Shown: piece by piece, positions 40,451 through 51,570 of the stretch
How positions within the stretch are numbered: the first letter of the stretch is position 1
How the letters are laid out: each line of letters starts with the position of its first letter
Assembly: GCA_016906335.1 (NCBI GenBank)
Contig: JADEYG010000002.1
Span: 1-64,000 of the forward strand
Reading direction: 5' to 3'
Length of the DNA stretch: 64,000 bases
DNA from: Novakomyces olei
Taxonomy: Eukaryota > Ascomycota > Novakomycetes > Novakomycetales > Novakomycetaceae
Position numbers and translations under genes: made by a program
The notes under the pieces: model-generated
What the model was told of the DNA's origin: nothing
What the model saw: the letters and a program-made list of their open reading frames with translations, nothing else
The model's database searches: none

Positions 40451-41020
40451 TCGTATGAGCGGTGTTGCGGTAGTTCCAATTGTTCTTGCTCGCCAAATAC
40501 ATCTTTAAATTCCTGATTATCTTCTGGTATCTTGGTTGCAGTTGAGGCAACTTCTGTAATGTCCAATTCCAGAACGTCCTCGTTTTTGGCAGATGTAATT
40601 ATGTTTTCATCGTCTGTTGAATCACTTACTTTGTTATGGTTGTTGAAGGCGAAAGCCTAAAGGAGAACCCAATTGCCGGATTTCACGCCGGCTCTGGGAC
40701 TATGATGAAATTAAGAGATAGAACTGGGTTTTAATAGATTGGGTCTCCCCAAAGTTCGATTACACGTAGCGAGAAAAGTAGAAGCAGGACCTCTATTTAT
40801 ATCCTCGCTACGTAGAATATTTTAGAAACACTAACTACTTAAACGATTAAACAAACTAACAAGTAAAAGCAGTCAGAACAATAATAGTCAATAAATAATA
40901 AATAATAAATAATAAATAAATATTAAATAAAGGCAACAAACAAATAATAATATAGCGCTTCAATAGCGTTGGTGCTATCGAAGACGCAATAACAATATAT
41001 AAATAAATTAAATCGTAACA
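40446..41020 (-). mobile_element. LTR (40632-41020) and pol scrap of the JmjC-bearing Ty3 family
   Basis: A full-looking 389-bp minus-strand LTR (TGTTACGATTTAAT...CAACCATAACA). 40446-40631 is a scrap of the protease-RT junction (EFKDVFGEQEQLELPQHRSY). Flanks show no target duplication, so the copy is rearranged. Confidence 0.7.
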
Positions 41021-41879
41021 AACAGGATACCTTCGAGATTTTCGCAGTACATTAAAAATTAAACAAGGATAGAAAAACTATGTCCTAAGCTATGGGAAAC
41101 CGCGTTTTTTTATAATCTCTTGTATTGGATCTATAATCTATTGTCCGAAAGTCCGAAATGGCGTGATAATTTATGTGTTAGCCTTGGTCATTACTTTTCT
41201 GGCAGTCAATACGGTTAGCTTGAGATCACGAACAGAGCAAATCGCAAGTGGCAAAAAAGTAGGGAAGAATAATAACACAACAGTTATAATTACTAGTTGG
41301 CTAAACGTAAGGAAAGTCGATACCAAAAGGCCTAACTTAGACTTGCGAAGCGAGTATCGAGAAATAAGAACGTAGGCTTGCGCCTGGCGCTAAAACTAAA
41401 GAAAACGAAAGGACTTTAACCTGCTTCGCGCGAGCCAGGCTACTTATAGGCATTGCGCAAGTAATGTCCAACATTACAATCCTGACTAAACCTGAGAGGG
41501 ATTTCCTGCTGTTTGATTGTCCCGCCCATTCAAAAAACTAGGGTTAGGGTTGGGTGTAGATTACTCCTTATTGTAGTATTTGTAATGTATTGCGTTGACA
41601 ACTGTTCCTTTAAGATAACGCAGTACGCGTTTTGCAGCGACCATATGCCTGATCAAAAGGCTTCGTCGAGCGCTTGCTCTGGGTTTGTTGGAGTCAATGA
41701 TTCACTGTCTTCGCTGATATGCGCGCTAGACGGCTTGCAATTTAAAATCATTTTTCTAGCATTAGCTTAATGTAGTGCTCTTTGTAAGGCAGAAAAAAAG
41801 AAAAAGCAAAACGTATGCAATAGAAAAACAAGTTAGAAAATTAAAAAAAACAAATTAGAAATAATTGGAAAAACAAATC
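41021..41879. other. No gene; pieces of LTR family 5 and telomere-like words
   Basis: About 41385-41480 matches part of LTR family 5 (CTGCTTCGCGCGAGCCAGG, AATGTCCAACATTAC). AGGGTTAGGGTTGGG lies at 41541. Short plus-strand frames at 41163 and 41513 show no domain. Confidence 0.45.
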
Positions 41880-42045
41880 AGATTATCCCGCGGGAAGCTG
41901 GGCTCACCACGGCGCTATTTATAAGCCACGGACGAAGGGGTTAGGTGCAGCACGCTAGCAAAAAAGCTGCGCAGGATGCGAAAAGAAGTAAACAAATAAA
42001 TAGCGCAAAATTGATAAACGCGCTAGCTATTTTTACTAGCGACAT
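41880..42045 (-). repeat. Fragment of the Ty3 element-1 LTR
   Basis: GCTGGGCTCACCACGGCGC, the TTTATAAGCCACGG promoter box and AAATAAATAGCGCAAA match the LTRs at 17537 and 22962 on the reverse strand; both ends are missing. Confidence 0.65.
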
Positions 42046-42112
42046 TTCGACGAAATGCCAGTTTTTTTTTTTTGTATAATAATTGCATTGTCTTAAAATC
42101 GATAAAACCCTA

Positions 42113-42325
42113 TCACTGATATATCAACAAAATGTCACAAGGCACCAGTAAATTGCCCATATACTTAACTGCAAAGAGTTCACATAAAAAAGTAGCGACA
42201 TTTCGACCAAATAGAATAGACCGATTTTTTATCATTTTTATGAAAGTGACGACCGACAGGTCTTCTATAAATGTAGGGTTACGTTCTGATTCAAAATTGA
42301 TAAAACCACACACGTCGCTGTGCAA
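42113..42325 (-). pseudogene. copia integrase scrap
   Basis: MHSDVCGFINFESE followed by TFIEDLSVVTFIKMIKN fits the start of the copia integrase core (HSDVCGP...FIDDxSR). About 70 residues only. Confidence 0.5.
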
Positions 42326-42606
42326 TAAGTCAAATGACTCCGCTCGCTGTCGCGCGCGACGTCTTTCGCGGCGACCCTGAAGTTCCTCGCGCTACCGGAC
42401 ACGCTGTTCCTCACGCGCGGCAACAAACGCTCGTTCTCCTCATTGTTGTGGAGGAAACGGCCTCCCTCGCAACGCGTACGACGTGCCGCGCACGTCATAC
42501 AACGACGAACAAACAGAAAGTTACAAAGAATAAAGCGACACGGAATAAAGTTGGCCGCACAATGATCGCACGGCACAATAGCGTCTCTTACATGCAAATA
42601 GGACAT
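42265..42606 (-). other. Frame with a Zn2Cys6-like cysteine cluster
   Basis: Minus-strand frame from ATG 42606: after ten residues it has CDHCAANFIPC, twelve residues, then CMTCAARRTRC, i.e. C-x2-C-x6-C-x12-C-x2-C-x6-C, the spacing of a fungal binuclear zinc cluster. The rest is basic and featureless, and the downstream part overlaps the copia integrase scrap. GC content is higher than its surroundings. It may be an element-borne accessory DNA-binding fragment, or coincidence in a GC-rich stretch. Confidence 0.3.
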
Positions 42607-42777
42607 GTTAAGAAGAATTTGGAACGAAGAGCAAAAACTTTTTTCTTTTGTTTTGCATCCGCAAATTACTTTAGATTACTTAGATAGTTTTATTGCCGAA
42701 AGCGCACTTATATAGAAGTCTAGTAGCTTAACCTGGTTTTCATAGACGTGGGGACCTCGCCCTAGAAAGGGGGGAAT

Positions 42778-43030
42778 AGTGCCATAATCCCCGCCTCGCG
42801 CGACCACGACAGCGAACGACGCCTAAAGTTCTGTACCGCCATGAGGGATGACTTCAGGCTAGATAGCTTTGAATAGCTCGCGCAAAGCAAATCCACGTCC
42901 ATGCCCGCGCGACGTAGACATGTCGCGACGCATGAGAGAAGTAGTAGCGATCGCGCATCGCTAGGAGGCTAGATAGATCGATCCATAAAGTACATAGCTC
43001 GCCACCGCTTTCCCAATGCGGATGGGAGAA
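42778..43030 (-). repeat. LTR family 5, partial copy
   Basis: CCCCGCCTCGCGCGACCACG to CCCAATGCGGATGG; matches 43085-43400 with missing central text. Confidence 0.65.
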
Positions 43031-43079
43031 GCAAATGAACTTAAACGCAACTAAACTCGTAACTGTAAAACTTCAGTAA

Positions 43080-43785
43080 TGTCATGATCCCCGCTTCGCG
43101 TGAACCACGACAGCGAACGACGCCGGAAGTCCTGTAGCGCCAAAGGCGATGACTTCAGGCTAGATAGATCTAAATAGCTCGCGCGAGGTAATGTTGGACA
43201 TTACTCGCGCGAAGCGCGTAAGTGGCCTAGCTCGCGAGCAGGTTGGACCTGGCTCGCGCGAAGCAGGTCCACGTCCATGCCCGCGCGACGTAGGCACGTC
43301 GCGGCGCATGACAGTAGTAGTAGCGATCGCGCATCGCTACGAAGCTAGATAGATCGATCCATAGAAATCATAGCTCGCCACCGCTTTCCCAATGCGGATG
43401 GTCTGGGACCATTGCATTGAGATCGTAGTGGGATGAGGCTTAGGCCGCGAAGTGGCTAAGCGAGCCGCTAAGCCTCATAGGATTGTCTACATAGTTGCCC
43501 ATGGAGAGAACTCTCTCCACGGGCTTATAATCTCAAAGTTGCTACATAGCCTTGTAGCAGGCAAGCTTTAGAGAAGCGCCGTCGCCTTTTCAAGGACAAC
43601 GTCCTTTTCCTTTTCCTTAGTTCTTGCGCCGGGCGCAAGTCTACGTTCCCGTTTCTCGGTACTCGCTTCGCGCGGTACCCGATTGAACTTCCTTTGTCGA
43701 GCGGTCTCGCAAAGGACAGTCCGTGTTCGCCTCTAGCGACACGCGAGTTTACACCGCGGTGCTCCCCTCTAAGGGCCACCTTACA
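43080..43785 (-). repeat. Solo LTR, family 5, with AGTAA target duplication
   Basis: Minus strand TGTAAGGTGGCCC...GGGGATCATGACA, 706 bp, flanked by AGTAA on both sides (43075-43079, 43786-43790). GC-rich with many stems (CGCGCGAAGC, GATCGATCCAT). No coding content. Confidence 0.8.
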
Positions 43786-44049
43786 AGTAACTTCAAACTT
43801 CAATAACCGTCAAGTCTCAATAGGCGGTGTTGAAGGGCCTATTTATAGACATGACTACTAACTAAACTAACAAGTACTATAGAACACTATGGAACTTTTT
43901 ACGAACCGTGAGCTCGAGTTAAAGGAAATACCGCAACTGAACTCTATTAGCGTTGGAAAACGCTAATTAATGTCATGCCTATGACAATGGGCTTATAATC
44001 TCAAAGTGCTACATAGCCTTGTAGCAGGCAAGCTTTAGAGAAGCAATGT
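43786..44049. other. Flanking repeat sequence, no gene
   Basis: LTR-like leader text; a short stretch (GGGCTTATAATCTCAAAG... to about 44043) repeats 43521-43570 inside the family-5 LTR. Confidence 0.4.
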
Positions 44050-44551
44050 CATGTTGGCCTACTTCCCGTATTTGGAAAAGTTCCCGTGTTATGTTTGCAA
44101 TTGTGCAGGTGTGACAAGGTTTAATATCATTAATTTTAACTATTTGTATTTTACCTGTGATTAGGTCTAGCTGGTACAGTTTGTTTGTATGGCCTAGACT
44201 TTCATGTCATAGGTTTCCCTTTTCGGTATTGTTTTTAGTGACGGAATTTGAAACAATTTTCGTCTGATGGATTGGCTCGGCAATGAAGTAAAATATTTTT
44301 CTTGAGCCGCATTATTGGTGTTGCGTTGCTCATTAGTATTTAGTTAGACTTGGCTATTGTCATGGAATTGTTCCTGCCATAGATTTGTGCCATATTTTGG
44401 GGCAGATATAACGTTTGATAAGATCTAGGTTGATCCCAAGTTATCCCTTATTTTTAGAATTATTGTGCCAATTTCTGACACGGGTGAAAAGTTGTATTTC
44501 CCGGTAATGGTAGTGTTAAGTCAGGATTACTCACTGTTGTAAGTTTGTAAA

Positions 44552-46186
44552 TTAAATTAGCGAAAATAAAGATAGAAAAAACCATGTGTCTGAGAAAATT
44601 TTGTTTTCCAGGAACTTCACATCACGTGACGTCGTATCACGTTTTGTTTTAGGGTTGTAGAGTTTGAAAATCTTTCGAGAATTTGATTGGCTGAGATATA
44701 TCATGGGAATAACCCTTGAGTTCAGTTTTCCCTTTTCAAGAGGATTTTTCATCAGCGCAGCACACCCAAAAGGTTTCTCATTTTGAACAAAATTAGGTTT
44801 ATCGAATCATAATTCATAGGGTGTCTTGTCCAATCCGGTAACAGGTTGCTGATTACGCAGATGAATTGCGTGCTCAAAGGCATCTTCCCAGAAATCATTG
44901 GTTAACTTTGAATCCAATAATAGACATCGCGCGATTTCTTGAATCGTACGATTCATTCTTTCAGCAACCCCATTTTGCTCAGGATTATAAGGGGCTGTCG
45001 TTTCGTGCCGTATTCCATTTTTGGTTAGAAATCCCACCAGTGTAGAGTTAGCGAACTCCCGTCCGTTATCCGATCGTAAAACTTTAATTTGTTCTCCCTT
45101 TTGCGTAAGAATGTATTGGATGATATTAATTATCCCTTGAGTAGCTTCCCCTTTTGCTTTCATGAAGTAGCCTAGACAGAACTTAGTGGCATTGTCTGTA
45201 ACCATTAAAATCCATCGATTTCCTTTTCGGGAAGGCTCCAGTGGTCCCATCACGTCAGCGTGAATAAAATCACCTGGATTTGACGATGTCCCCTCCAATT
45301 TCTCAAAGGGCTGCCTTGTAATTTTTGCGGCTGTGCAGATTTCACAATCCATAATTTTCTTAAATTCATCCTCGCTTATTGGTCCAATCTCTTTTCTCTT
45401 AATCATTTCCTTAAGTTTCGTAGCCGATGCGTGCCCCTGGCTTCTGTGTATGAGCATTCCATTTTCTGTGGACTCAGCCATCAATACGCTTTGATTTTTC
45501 ACTTCCACCTCAATGTAAAACTCTCCATTAGAATTTCGTTCAATTTTTGTAATGAAATTCCCGTTTTTCTTAATGCACAATTTGTTCAGATCAACATTTA
45601 GACCCTTGTCCAATAGTAGTCCAATGGACAGCAAATTGCACGGTGCGTTCTCGAAATAGCACACATCCTTAATCATTGCTTGTTTGGAGCCAATTTTTAG
45701 GCTGATATCACCTTCTTTTGTAATTTGGATGCTTTCCCCATTTGCAATCTTCAATATTCTTTTGGTGTCCTTAACATTTTTTATCCAATCAATGTTATTC
45801 GTGATGTGAACACTCGCACCGGAGTCTAACACAAATAAATTTTTATTGGACGTAATCTTATTATTATCTGGAACATATTTCTCAACTTCTTTTGCCATTA
45901 GAATAATCTCGTCGGAGCTACGTTGCTTGGGTCTATCGTGGAGCGCCCAGCAGTCCTTTTTCATATGCCCCAATTTGTTACAATGGAAGCATTTGATCGG
46001 TCCTTTCTTTTTTTCCTTTTTGACATAGTTAACAATTTTTGTTTCGCCAATTTCATCTTCGCTCAGTAGTGTACTTGCGCGATCAATAATTTTAATTCGA
46101 ATGTCCTGAAGTCCAAGTCCTGGGACTCCCACCAAGGCCTTAATGCCCTGATATTCTTGAGGCAACCCGTTGACGTAGTTCAACAT
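44552..46186 (-). CDS. gag end, protease and integrase of copia C
   Basis: Zinc knuckle CFHCNKLGHMKKDC, protease FVLDSGASVHITN, pre-integrase zinc site HRSQGHASATK...CEIC, integrase core FIHADVMGPLEPSRKGNRW, VLRSDNGREFAN, and PEQNGVAERMNRTIQE, then KTPYEL and the early linker. Reverse transcriptase is absent. The protease and integrase motifs look complete. Confidence 0.75.
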
Positions 46187-46623
46187 TTTTCTGCCTCCGA
46201 CTCCAACTCATCAATTTTATTGAGATATTCGTAGACGTCCTTAAACTGATCTAATTTAATCAACCCAAGACGCTTAACAATCTCCCTAAGATGATTCTTC
46301 GTATTCCGTCCATAGAGATTTTCGAGTAGATTCAGCACTTCAATTCCATATTCGTGGTTCCTGAAGGTGAATACCAGCTCGGGAGAGATACTGGACGCAA
46401 TCATAGATAGCAGCTGATTCTGCTTCTTTTTGTACTCAGCCTGCGATTTCTGGCTGGTGTTTTCAAGTGCCGTTTCAATTGACCCATCGTCCAATTCTCT
46501 GGTGCGACGATGGATGTCCAGAACACTTTTCCAAGTCCTGAAGTTGTACGGCGTAAGCTTAGGCAATTTCAATGTGCTTTCCATGTTTGCAACTGTCGTA
46601 GAACTGTGAAAACCCAGGCTCAT
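46180..46623 (-). CDS. gag N-terminal part of copia C
   Basis: Opens MSLGFHSSTTVANMESTLKL, overlapping the primer site, and continues with the copia gag core (PYNFRTWKSVLDIHRRTREL, LNLLENLYGRNTKNHLREIV). Confidence 0.7.
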   Translation of the reverse strand: MSLGFHSSTTVANMESTLKLPKLTPYNFRTWKSVLDIHRRTRELDDGSIETALENTSQKSQAEYKKKQNQLLSMIASSISPELVFTFRNHEYGIEVLNLLENLYGRNTKNHLREIVKRLGLIKLDQFKDVYEYLNKIDELESEAEKC

Positions 46624-46627
46624 AACC

Positions 46628-46749
46628 TGTTAGCTTATATTGAATCTCTCAATTAATTAAGTACTACCTAGCATCTATTTATACTATCAGTACCAAACAG
46701 TTACTTATAAATGAGCGATTATTTTATTTATTTTGATTTCACTTCAACA
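46628..46749 (-). repeat. 5' LTR of copia C (122 bp, border inferred)
   Basis: Start TGTTGAAGTGAAATC and end ATAAGCTAACA on the minus strand; the length is close to the copia-B LTR. The second LTR was not found, so the outer border is inferred from the TG...CA rule. Confidence 0.5.
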
Positions 46750-46803
46750 TTATATATAGAATGATGTTCTAAATAAAAAATAATAAAATTGTTTTTTTTT
46801 TCA

Positions 46804-47012
46804 GTAAATTATTGTTATATGAGGTCTTTATCTTTGACGTGCGCCTACCCGAGTTGGTTAAATGGGAGGCCAATACGTTACGGGGTGCCCCTATGGAAGA
46901 ATTGGTCGCTTACCGCGCGGAGTTGAGAAGTTCCATCACTCGGATGGACAACTACTTGCGCGACAGGAAAACCTTAAAATATTTATCGCTCGACGAATAC
47001 GAAGACTTGTAG
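46804..47012 (+). pseudogene. Orphan last exon of an unrecognised host gene
   Basis: A strong acceptor (TTGTTTTTTTTTCAG, ending 46803) leads into a frame of about 66 codons: FDVRLPELVKWEANTLRGAP, then ELRSSITRMDNYLRDRKTLK, ending LDEYEDL. It looks like a real charged, helical C terminus. The sequence directly left is the copia-C LTR, so the upstream exons are either left of that element or lost. I do not recognise the family. Confidence 0.45.
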
Positions 47013-47100
47013 CCAATCGAGGACGATATTTTGGAGTCTTTCTCAACGACCATGTGATCGACAATGTGATCGACAATGTGATCGAAAAAAACAGCGCATT

Positions 47101-48538
47101 TTATGGACACAAAAGTTCGTGTTTATGACAATTTGGTGCGCATATACTAAATACGAAGTACAGGATGGACAGGATGGAAGTTGCTACTCACTTGGAATAA
47201 CGATCTCGAAGAGCTGAGAGCACTGGAAGAGTATCTCCGAAAGCAAAGCCTGGGGACTTTGTTTTGACGAATGCGCTGAAGGCTCTGAAAGGCCTCAGAA
47301 CTGGCAAGGTCAAGCCAGGAAGAGTTTTTGTGTTACCAGGAGTAACACCACATGCTGTCATAACTTTGACAGATGCCGCCATTATGGGTTCTACATTGGT
47401 GGAAACTCCAAAAGTCATGAGAAGGCTTACCATCTGGGAAGCTAATTGGGCAAAGCGTTCTGGCCTAGGCAAGGGCCAAGGAGGCCGCATTGGCCAAGGA
47501 GGCAAGGGCCAAGGAGGCCGCATTGGCGGAGACGGCAAGGGCCAAGGAGGCCGCATTGGCGGAGGTCGCAAGGGCCAAGGAGGCAAGGGCCAAGGAGGTC
47601 GCAAGGGCCAAGGAGGCAAGGGCCAAGGAGGCCAAATTGGCGGCCGCAAATAAGGAGGCCGCATTGGCGGAGGAGGCGGCAGAGAGGGAGATCGCAAAGT
47701 CTAAGCAGATCGCCATCGCCAAAGAGGCCGCCATCGCCAAAGAGGCCGCAAGAGCCGAGTCTGCTGCAATGTCGGCGGCCGTGAGGGCCTTGGATGCCTC
47801 GAGGGCAACGGAGGCCGCCATCGCCAAAGAGGCCGCCATCGCCAAAGAGGAGGCCATGGCGAAGGAGGCCGCCATCGCGGAGAAGGTTGAAAGGGCTAAA
47901 GAGGCGGCTAAAGCAAAGGAGGCTACGGCCGCTAAGGAGACTGCAAAAGCCTGGAACGAGTTTCCGAGTTTGGAAAGGCCATGGAGCTTGCGAAGGGCAA
48001 GGGGGTCGAAAAGGCGAATATCGATGCTGCGAAGGCAGCTTTGAGGCTGCCATGGCTTAGCAGGCAGCTATGGCGAAGGATGCAGCCAATAGCGTTCGAG
48101 GCAGCTTTGGAGAAGATGGCAGCGAAGGCCAGAGAAAAGAATGCAAATAAATTAAGAATTAAGATTAACGAGGGCAAAATGGTGGCTGAAAAGGCCAGGT
48201 ATGTGGCTGTAAGAGCAAAGATTGATGCCGCGGATCTAAAAGGAGAGAACTTTTGAGGCCGCGAAGGCCAGGATGGCTGGGTGTTCTTTCTGGGATCCAA
48301 AAAATGAGCCTGTGACCTATTTTTAGGCAGAGTACATGATCCTGGACTTTAATTGTTTGCCTCCGCCCAATCACCCGATGTAAGTCTCTTTGCGTTATTT
48401 TTTTATGATATTTTTGCTAACTTTACAGTGAACCTTCTTCAAAGACATGAGCCGAAACAAGTCTATTTCCAGCACCTGCGTTTCTTCACACGCAAAATAA
48501 TCAAGTCGGAGGCAGAATATGTATTCCTCGACTTATGA
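47101..48538 (+). pseudogene. Unrecognised gene with Lys-Glu-Ala repeats, probably decayed
   Basis: A candidate start MDTKVRVYDN at 47101 is followed by an intron-like stretch (GTGCGCATATACTAAATACG). Then comes protein-like text AKPGDFVLTNALKALKGLRT, KPGRVFVLPGVTPHAVITLT (about 47230-47445). From 47453 to about 48250 a degenerate 15-bp repeat (GCCAAGGAGGCCGCA) encodes AKEA/AKEAA helix repeats in one frame and stays open in all frames. The repeat frame changes around 47450 and 47950. The end uses an intron (GTAAGTC...TTGCTAACTTTACAG, about 48379-48428) and a last exon FQHLRFFTRKIIKSEAEYVF stopping at 48538. KEA repeats form long single helices in LEA-like or TolA-like proteins; no firm family. 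Confidence 0.4.
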
Positions 48539-49609
48539 GCGTATGCCTCCGCCTAAACATCCTACTTGAATTTGTAATGAATCGCAAAGTCTCGTTCGCA
48601 AATTTCTGCTATGGAACTTTTAAGGGTTCTTTGAATAGCAGTTTATAAAATTTTTTTATAGATCTTTTTATACTGATTTCTATAGTTACGAGCGGAAGCT
48701 GTATATTCCGCACGAAGTAAGACTCGGTTCAACTGGGCAATCAAGCTACCGCGTGACTTATCTTCAACAGTCACGCAACCGGGTTCCCAGATAAAAGTGA
48801 CTCCGGAACAGGAATTTTTATTCGACCTTAATTCCCGTAAAAAATGTATAGATTTGGGTGTATCTCCCAACCTTTTCACATGCAGGCTCAAAGGTGTTGC
48901 TATTTACTACTGGGTTTGCCATTGTGTTGGCTATGCTTTCTTTGTCCTCGCTTATCGGCGTGTTAGATATTTTGCAGTAATTACGAAAAATTTGTGACCG
49001 TAATTACGAAAAATTTGTGACCGAAATATCGCTTACATTTGGATTTTCCACAATATACCCGTAGATGCGTACTTCCCAAAATATGGCTCAGGGTTAAGAT
49101 AGTACTAAAGCTCGTAGGCCTAATGGCCCCGGTTGCATCTCTGTACCGATCTGCCCAGCTTCAATAAAATAAAATATAAGGACTGGGAACTTCTCAATGA
49201 GCATAATGCTGTACGCTATACTCTAGAAGCGAAGGCCGCAGGACAAAGTCATTAAAAGCCTTCCTTCTCCGTACTTATCTATTTCATATATTGTTAAATA
49301 TGTAATGCATTAAATTACAGAAACTGAGTAATTCATTGTGTTTAATTATATTTGAGATCTACAAACACAACACAGCCGCCCAAGCCGGACATTGTTTAAG
49401 TTTCTCTAACTCTGACGAGCCCTAACCTAATTATTCAATGAACTGTCCGACACAGCAGTAACAGCATGAAGTTTCTCCGGCTCTATACTAATAATCGTCT
49501 TTTTCCTCAGCACACTGCATTGCAGGCTCCTAACCGTAAAAAGATATCGTGATATTCCCTGACCGTGTCTCCTCTTCCGTCAACGCAATGTTGTAAGCCG
49601 CGAGCGAAT
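48539..49609. other. No supported gene
   Basis: A minus-strand frame at 48643-48891 (GVTFIWEPGCVTVEDKSRG) looks mildly protein-like but has no domain I know. A 22-bp direct repeat (GTAATTACGAAAAATTTGTG) occurs twice at 48977-49020. Nothing else is seen. Confidence 0.35.
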
Positions 49610-51570
49610 TTTCCAGTTGAAGAAAAAAACTGGGTTTCAAATATTGGGTCTTTCCAAAGTTCGATTACACGTAGCAGAAAAAGTAGAAACAAGACCTATT
49701 CTAAAAGCAATACCTAGGAAGTCAAGGAAAGCTAGATGATGCATCAATTTTAAATTTTTTTTTGCGAAACCCTAACTTTTGTACAAAAGTAATGAAAATC
49801 AATTGTTGAGTATGATCGCATCGTCAGTTGCCCCCGAGCTAATCATCAGCTTCAGAAGCCATGATTCTGGCACTGAAGTTTTGAATGTACTCGAACAGCT
49901 CTTTGTTTCTAATGTCTCCAATACAGAATAGTTTTCCAAACTCAAGTCTAGTATTTCTCATATCTTTTTCTCAACTCGTTTCTTACACCAAAACTTGTTT
50001 TTCTTGAAGACGCGAGGCTTTCACAAATCTTTTGTTTGGCCGCGACGTATGCTGAGATGACAAATGTTCTAAACAGTGGCTTCCCAAAGCGATTGTTTTC
50101 CGTATATGGACATCGGTGAGCGCCCCCTTTGGCATAATTGCACCTCTCCATCCCACGTCGCTCTTGGTGTAGCGCTTCAGGGCATTTGGCGCTTCCATAA
50201 ACAAATCATAGACAGAATATCCCTCGCCATCCCCATTGACTAGCGCGCTCTTGATGCTGGATCTCGCCGTCTCAAAGACGGACACCGGCATCAGTGATAA
50301 AAAGATCAGTTTGATGCAACAGATCGCGAAATACATGTATCCAGTTTGGTTGTGTTTCAAACGACTCACTGATGTCCTCGGTTAACGGGGCCAAAATAGA
50401 AGCGTCCAGGTGTATGAGCTTCCAAAAGACTGCTCTACCTAGCTCACAGCTTGCCAGGTTTTCGGTTTTGCTTGCCCAGTCCTTAGCGATCTCTTTCAGT
50501 GCCGTGGTTGGTCCATGCACTTGCATTCCGTGTCTTTTCAGTTCCTGCAACCTGTGATAACGCACCTGGCATAATTCGCAGGCGAACGATCCAAAATTAT
50601 TTGGGCGTCGACGGCTTGTGAGATTGCGACGAGCCTCCCGTAATATAAAGTCCCCTGGCCTGCATTGATAGTTCGCCAACTTCTGTAAATTGCCCTTTAA
50701 ATTGGCCCATGTAAATACCAGCTTTCGCCCAAGAATTCCCACAATAACGGTCTCGCATAGGACCGGATCCAAGTAAACGTCCGTCATTGTCCCCGACGGT
50801 GTGGCGGTTCCGTTATCCAAGTTCGTTCAGATAAGCATCTTTGAGCATTCCTTGCGCGCGAAGGCCCACTGACGATAGGCCGTATTCACTGATTGGTCTC
50901 AAGTTGTACGCTGCATATCTCGTAGGTCCCGGCTAGACGAACGATTCGAAGACCTGGGCGATTCGTATCTCGTCATCGTGCACACGAACCCGCATATCCA
51001 TAAATAAAGCTGTCTTATGGTCCAAAAAGCCCTCGAAGACATGTGCCCATTTTGGCTTGCAATCGAAAACAAACCTTTCGCAATGGGGCTTGAGTATTTC
51101 GATGTGACGGTCGCGATCATGCTTTCGGGCGTACTGTCGAGTACACACAACACATTGGAACTTACCGCTGTCCAGCGCGTATCGCTTGCGCTGCCTCCCC
51201 TCTTCAAAAATGTTGTTGCTCATTGTCCGTAAACTTGCGGATTCGATGTTTAAGTTGCGGATCTGGTGGGGGTAGCCCATATATATAGACTTCGTTATAC
51301 CCACTAGAACATCGGGAACCTGCAAATCTGTTGGGTCTCTCTGAAATCATTAAAATCAACTATTTTGCTCAACGCGTCTGCCGCTAAACGTCTGCAAGTT
51401 CCAATGATCAGTATATACAATAATTGGCTTCGAATGTCCTTGCAAGTAGTGTCTCCATATTCCGAATGCATAGACAATCGCAAGAAACTCCTTATCGTGT
51501 ATATCATAATTGATCTCGGCTGGTTCAAGCTTTCCGCTTATATAAGCAATCGGTTTCTTTTCGCCTCCTT
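49610..51570 (-). mobile_element. Broken relative of the JmjC-bearing Ty3 element
   Basis: Minus strand, in order: an RNase H scrap (51570-51310), accessory-protein text (51325-49850), and an LTR scrap (about 49700-49610, with GGGTCTTTCCAAAGTTCGAT and ATTACACGTAGC). The order matches the whole element at 53474-59793, but the sequence is far diverged and several breaks are present. It is a second, older lineage of the same kind of element. Confidence 0.6.
49850..51325 (-). pseudogene. Diverged accessory gene with zinc fingers and JmjC-like text (broken)
   Basis: Minus-strand pieces. 51325-50933 has CVVCTRQYARKHDRDRH and KPKWAHVFEGFLDHKTALF. 50820-50272 has GTMTDVYLDPVLCETVIVG and LGRKLVFTWANLKGNL, which follows the JmjC pattern, then a canonical C2H2 finger CELCQVRYHRLQELKRH and PNWIHVFRDLLHQTDLF. 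The rest (to about 49850) has the RFGKPL...AYVA...ICESL signature shared with 40075-40450. The finger plus its following helix resembles that of the whole accessory protein (CDLCDARFYRASELSRH then a LKES...W segment). Several breaks; a fossil. Confidence 0.55.

Larger units (their letters stand above)
44050..46749 (-). mobile_element. Ty1/copia element C (3'-incomplete)
   Basis: Minus strand. 5' LTR about 46628-46749 (TGTTGAAGTG...AGCTAACA), then the half-tRNA(iMet) primer site GGTTATGAGCCTGGG, gag 46623-46180, and gag end/protease/integrase 46186-44552. After that only scraps remain (a pre-integrase-like HESLGHTNKLYQLDL near 44240-44050). No reverse transcriptase or 3' LTR seen. Broken. Confidence 0.8.

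Noticed and set aside
47188-47697. Proline-rich minus-strand and Gly-rich plus-strand frames
   Set aside because: Other-frame readings of the GCCAAGGAGGCC repeat; the AKEA frame is the most protein-like.
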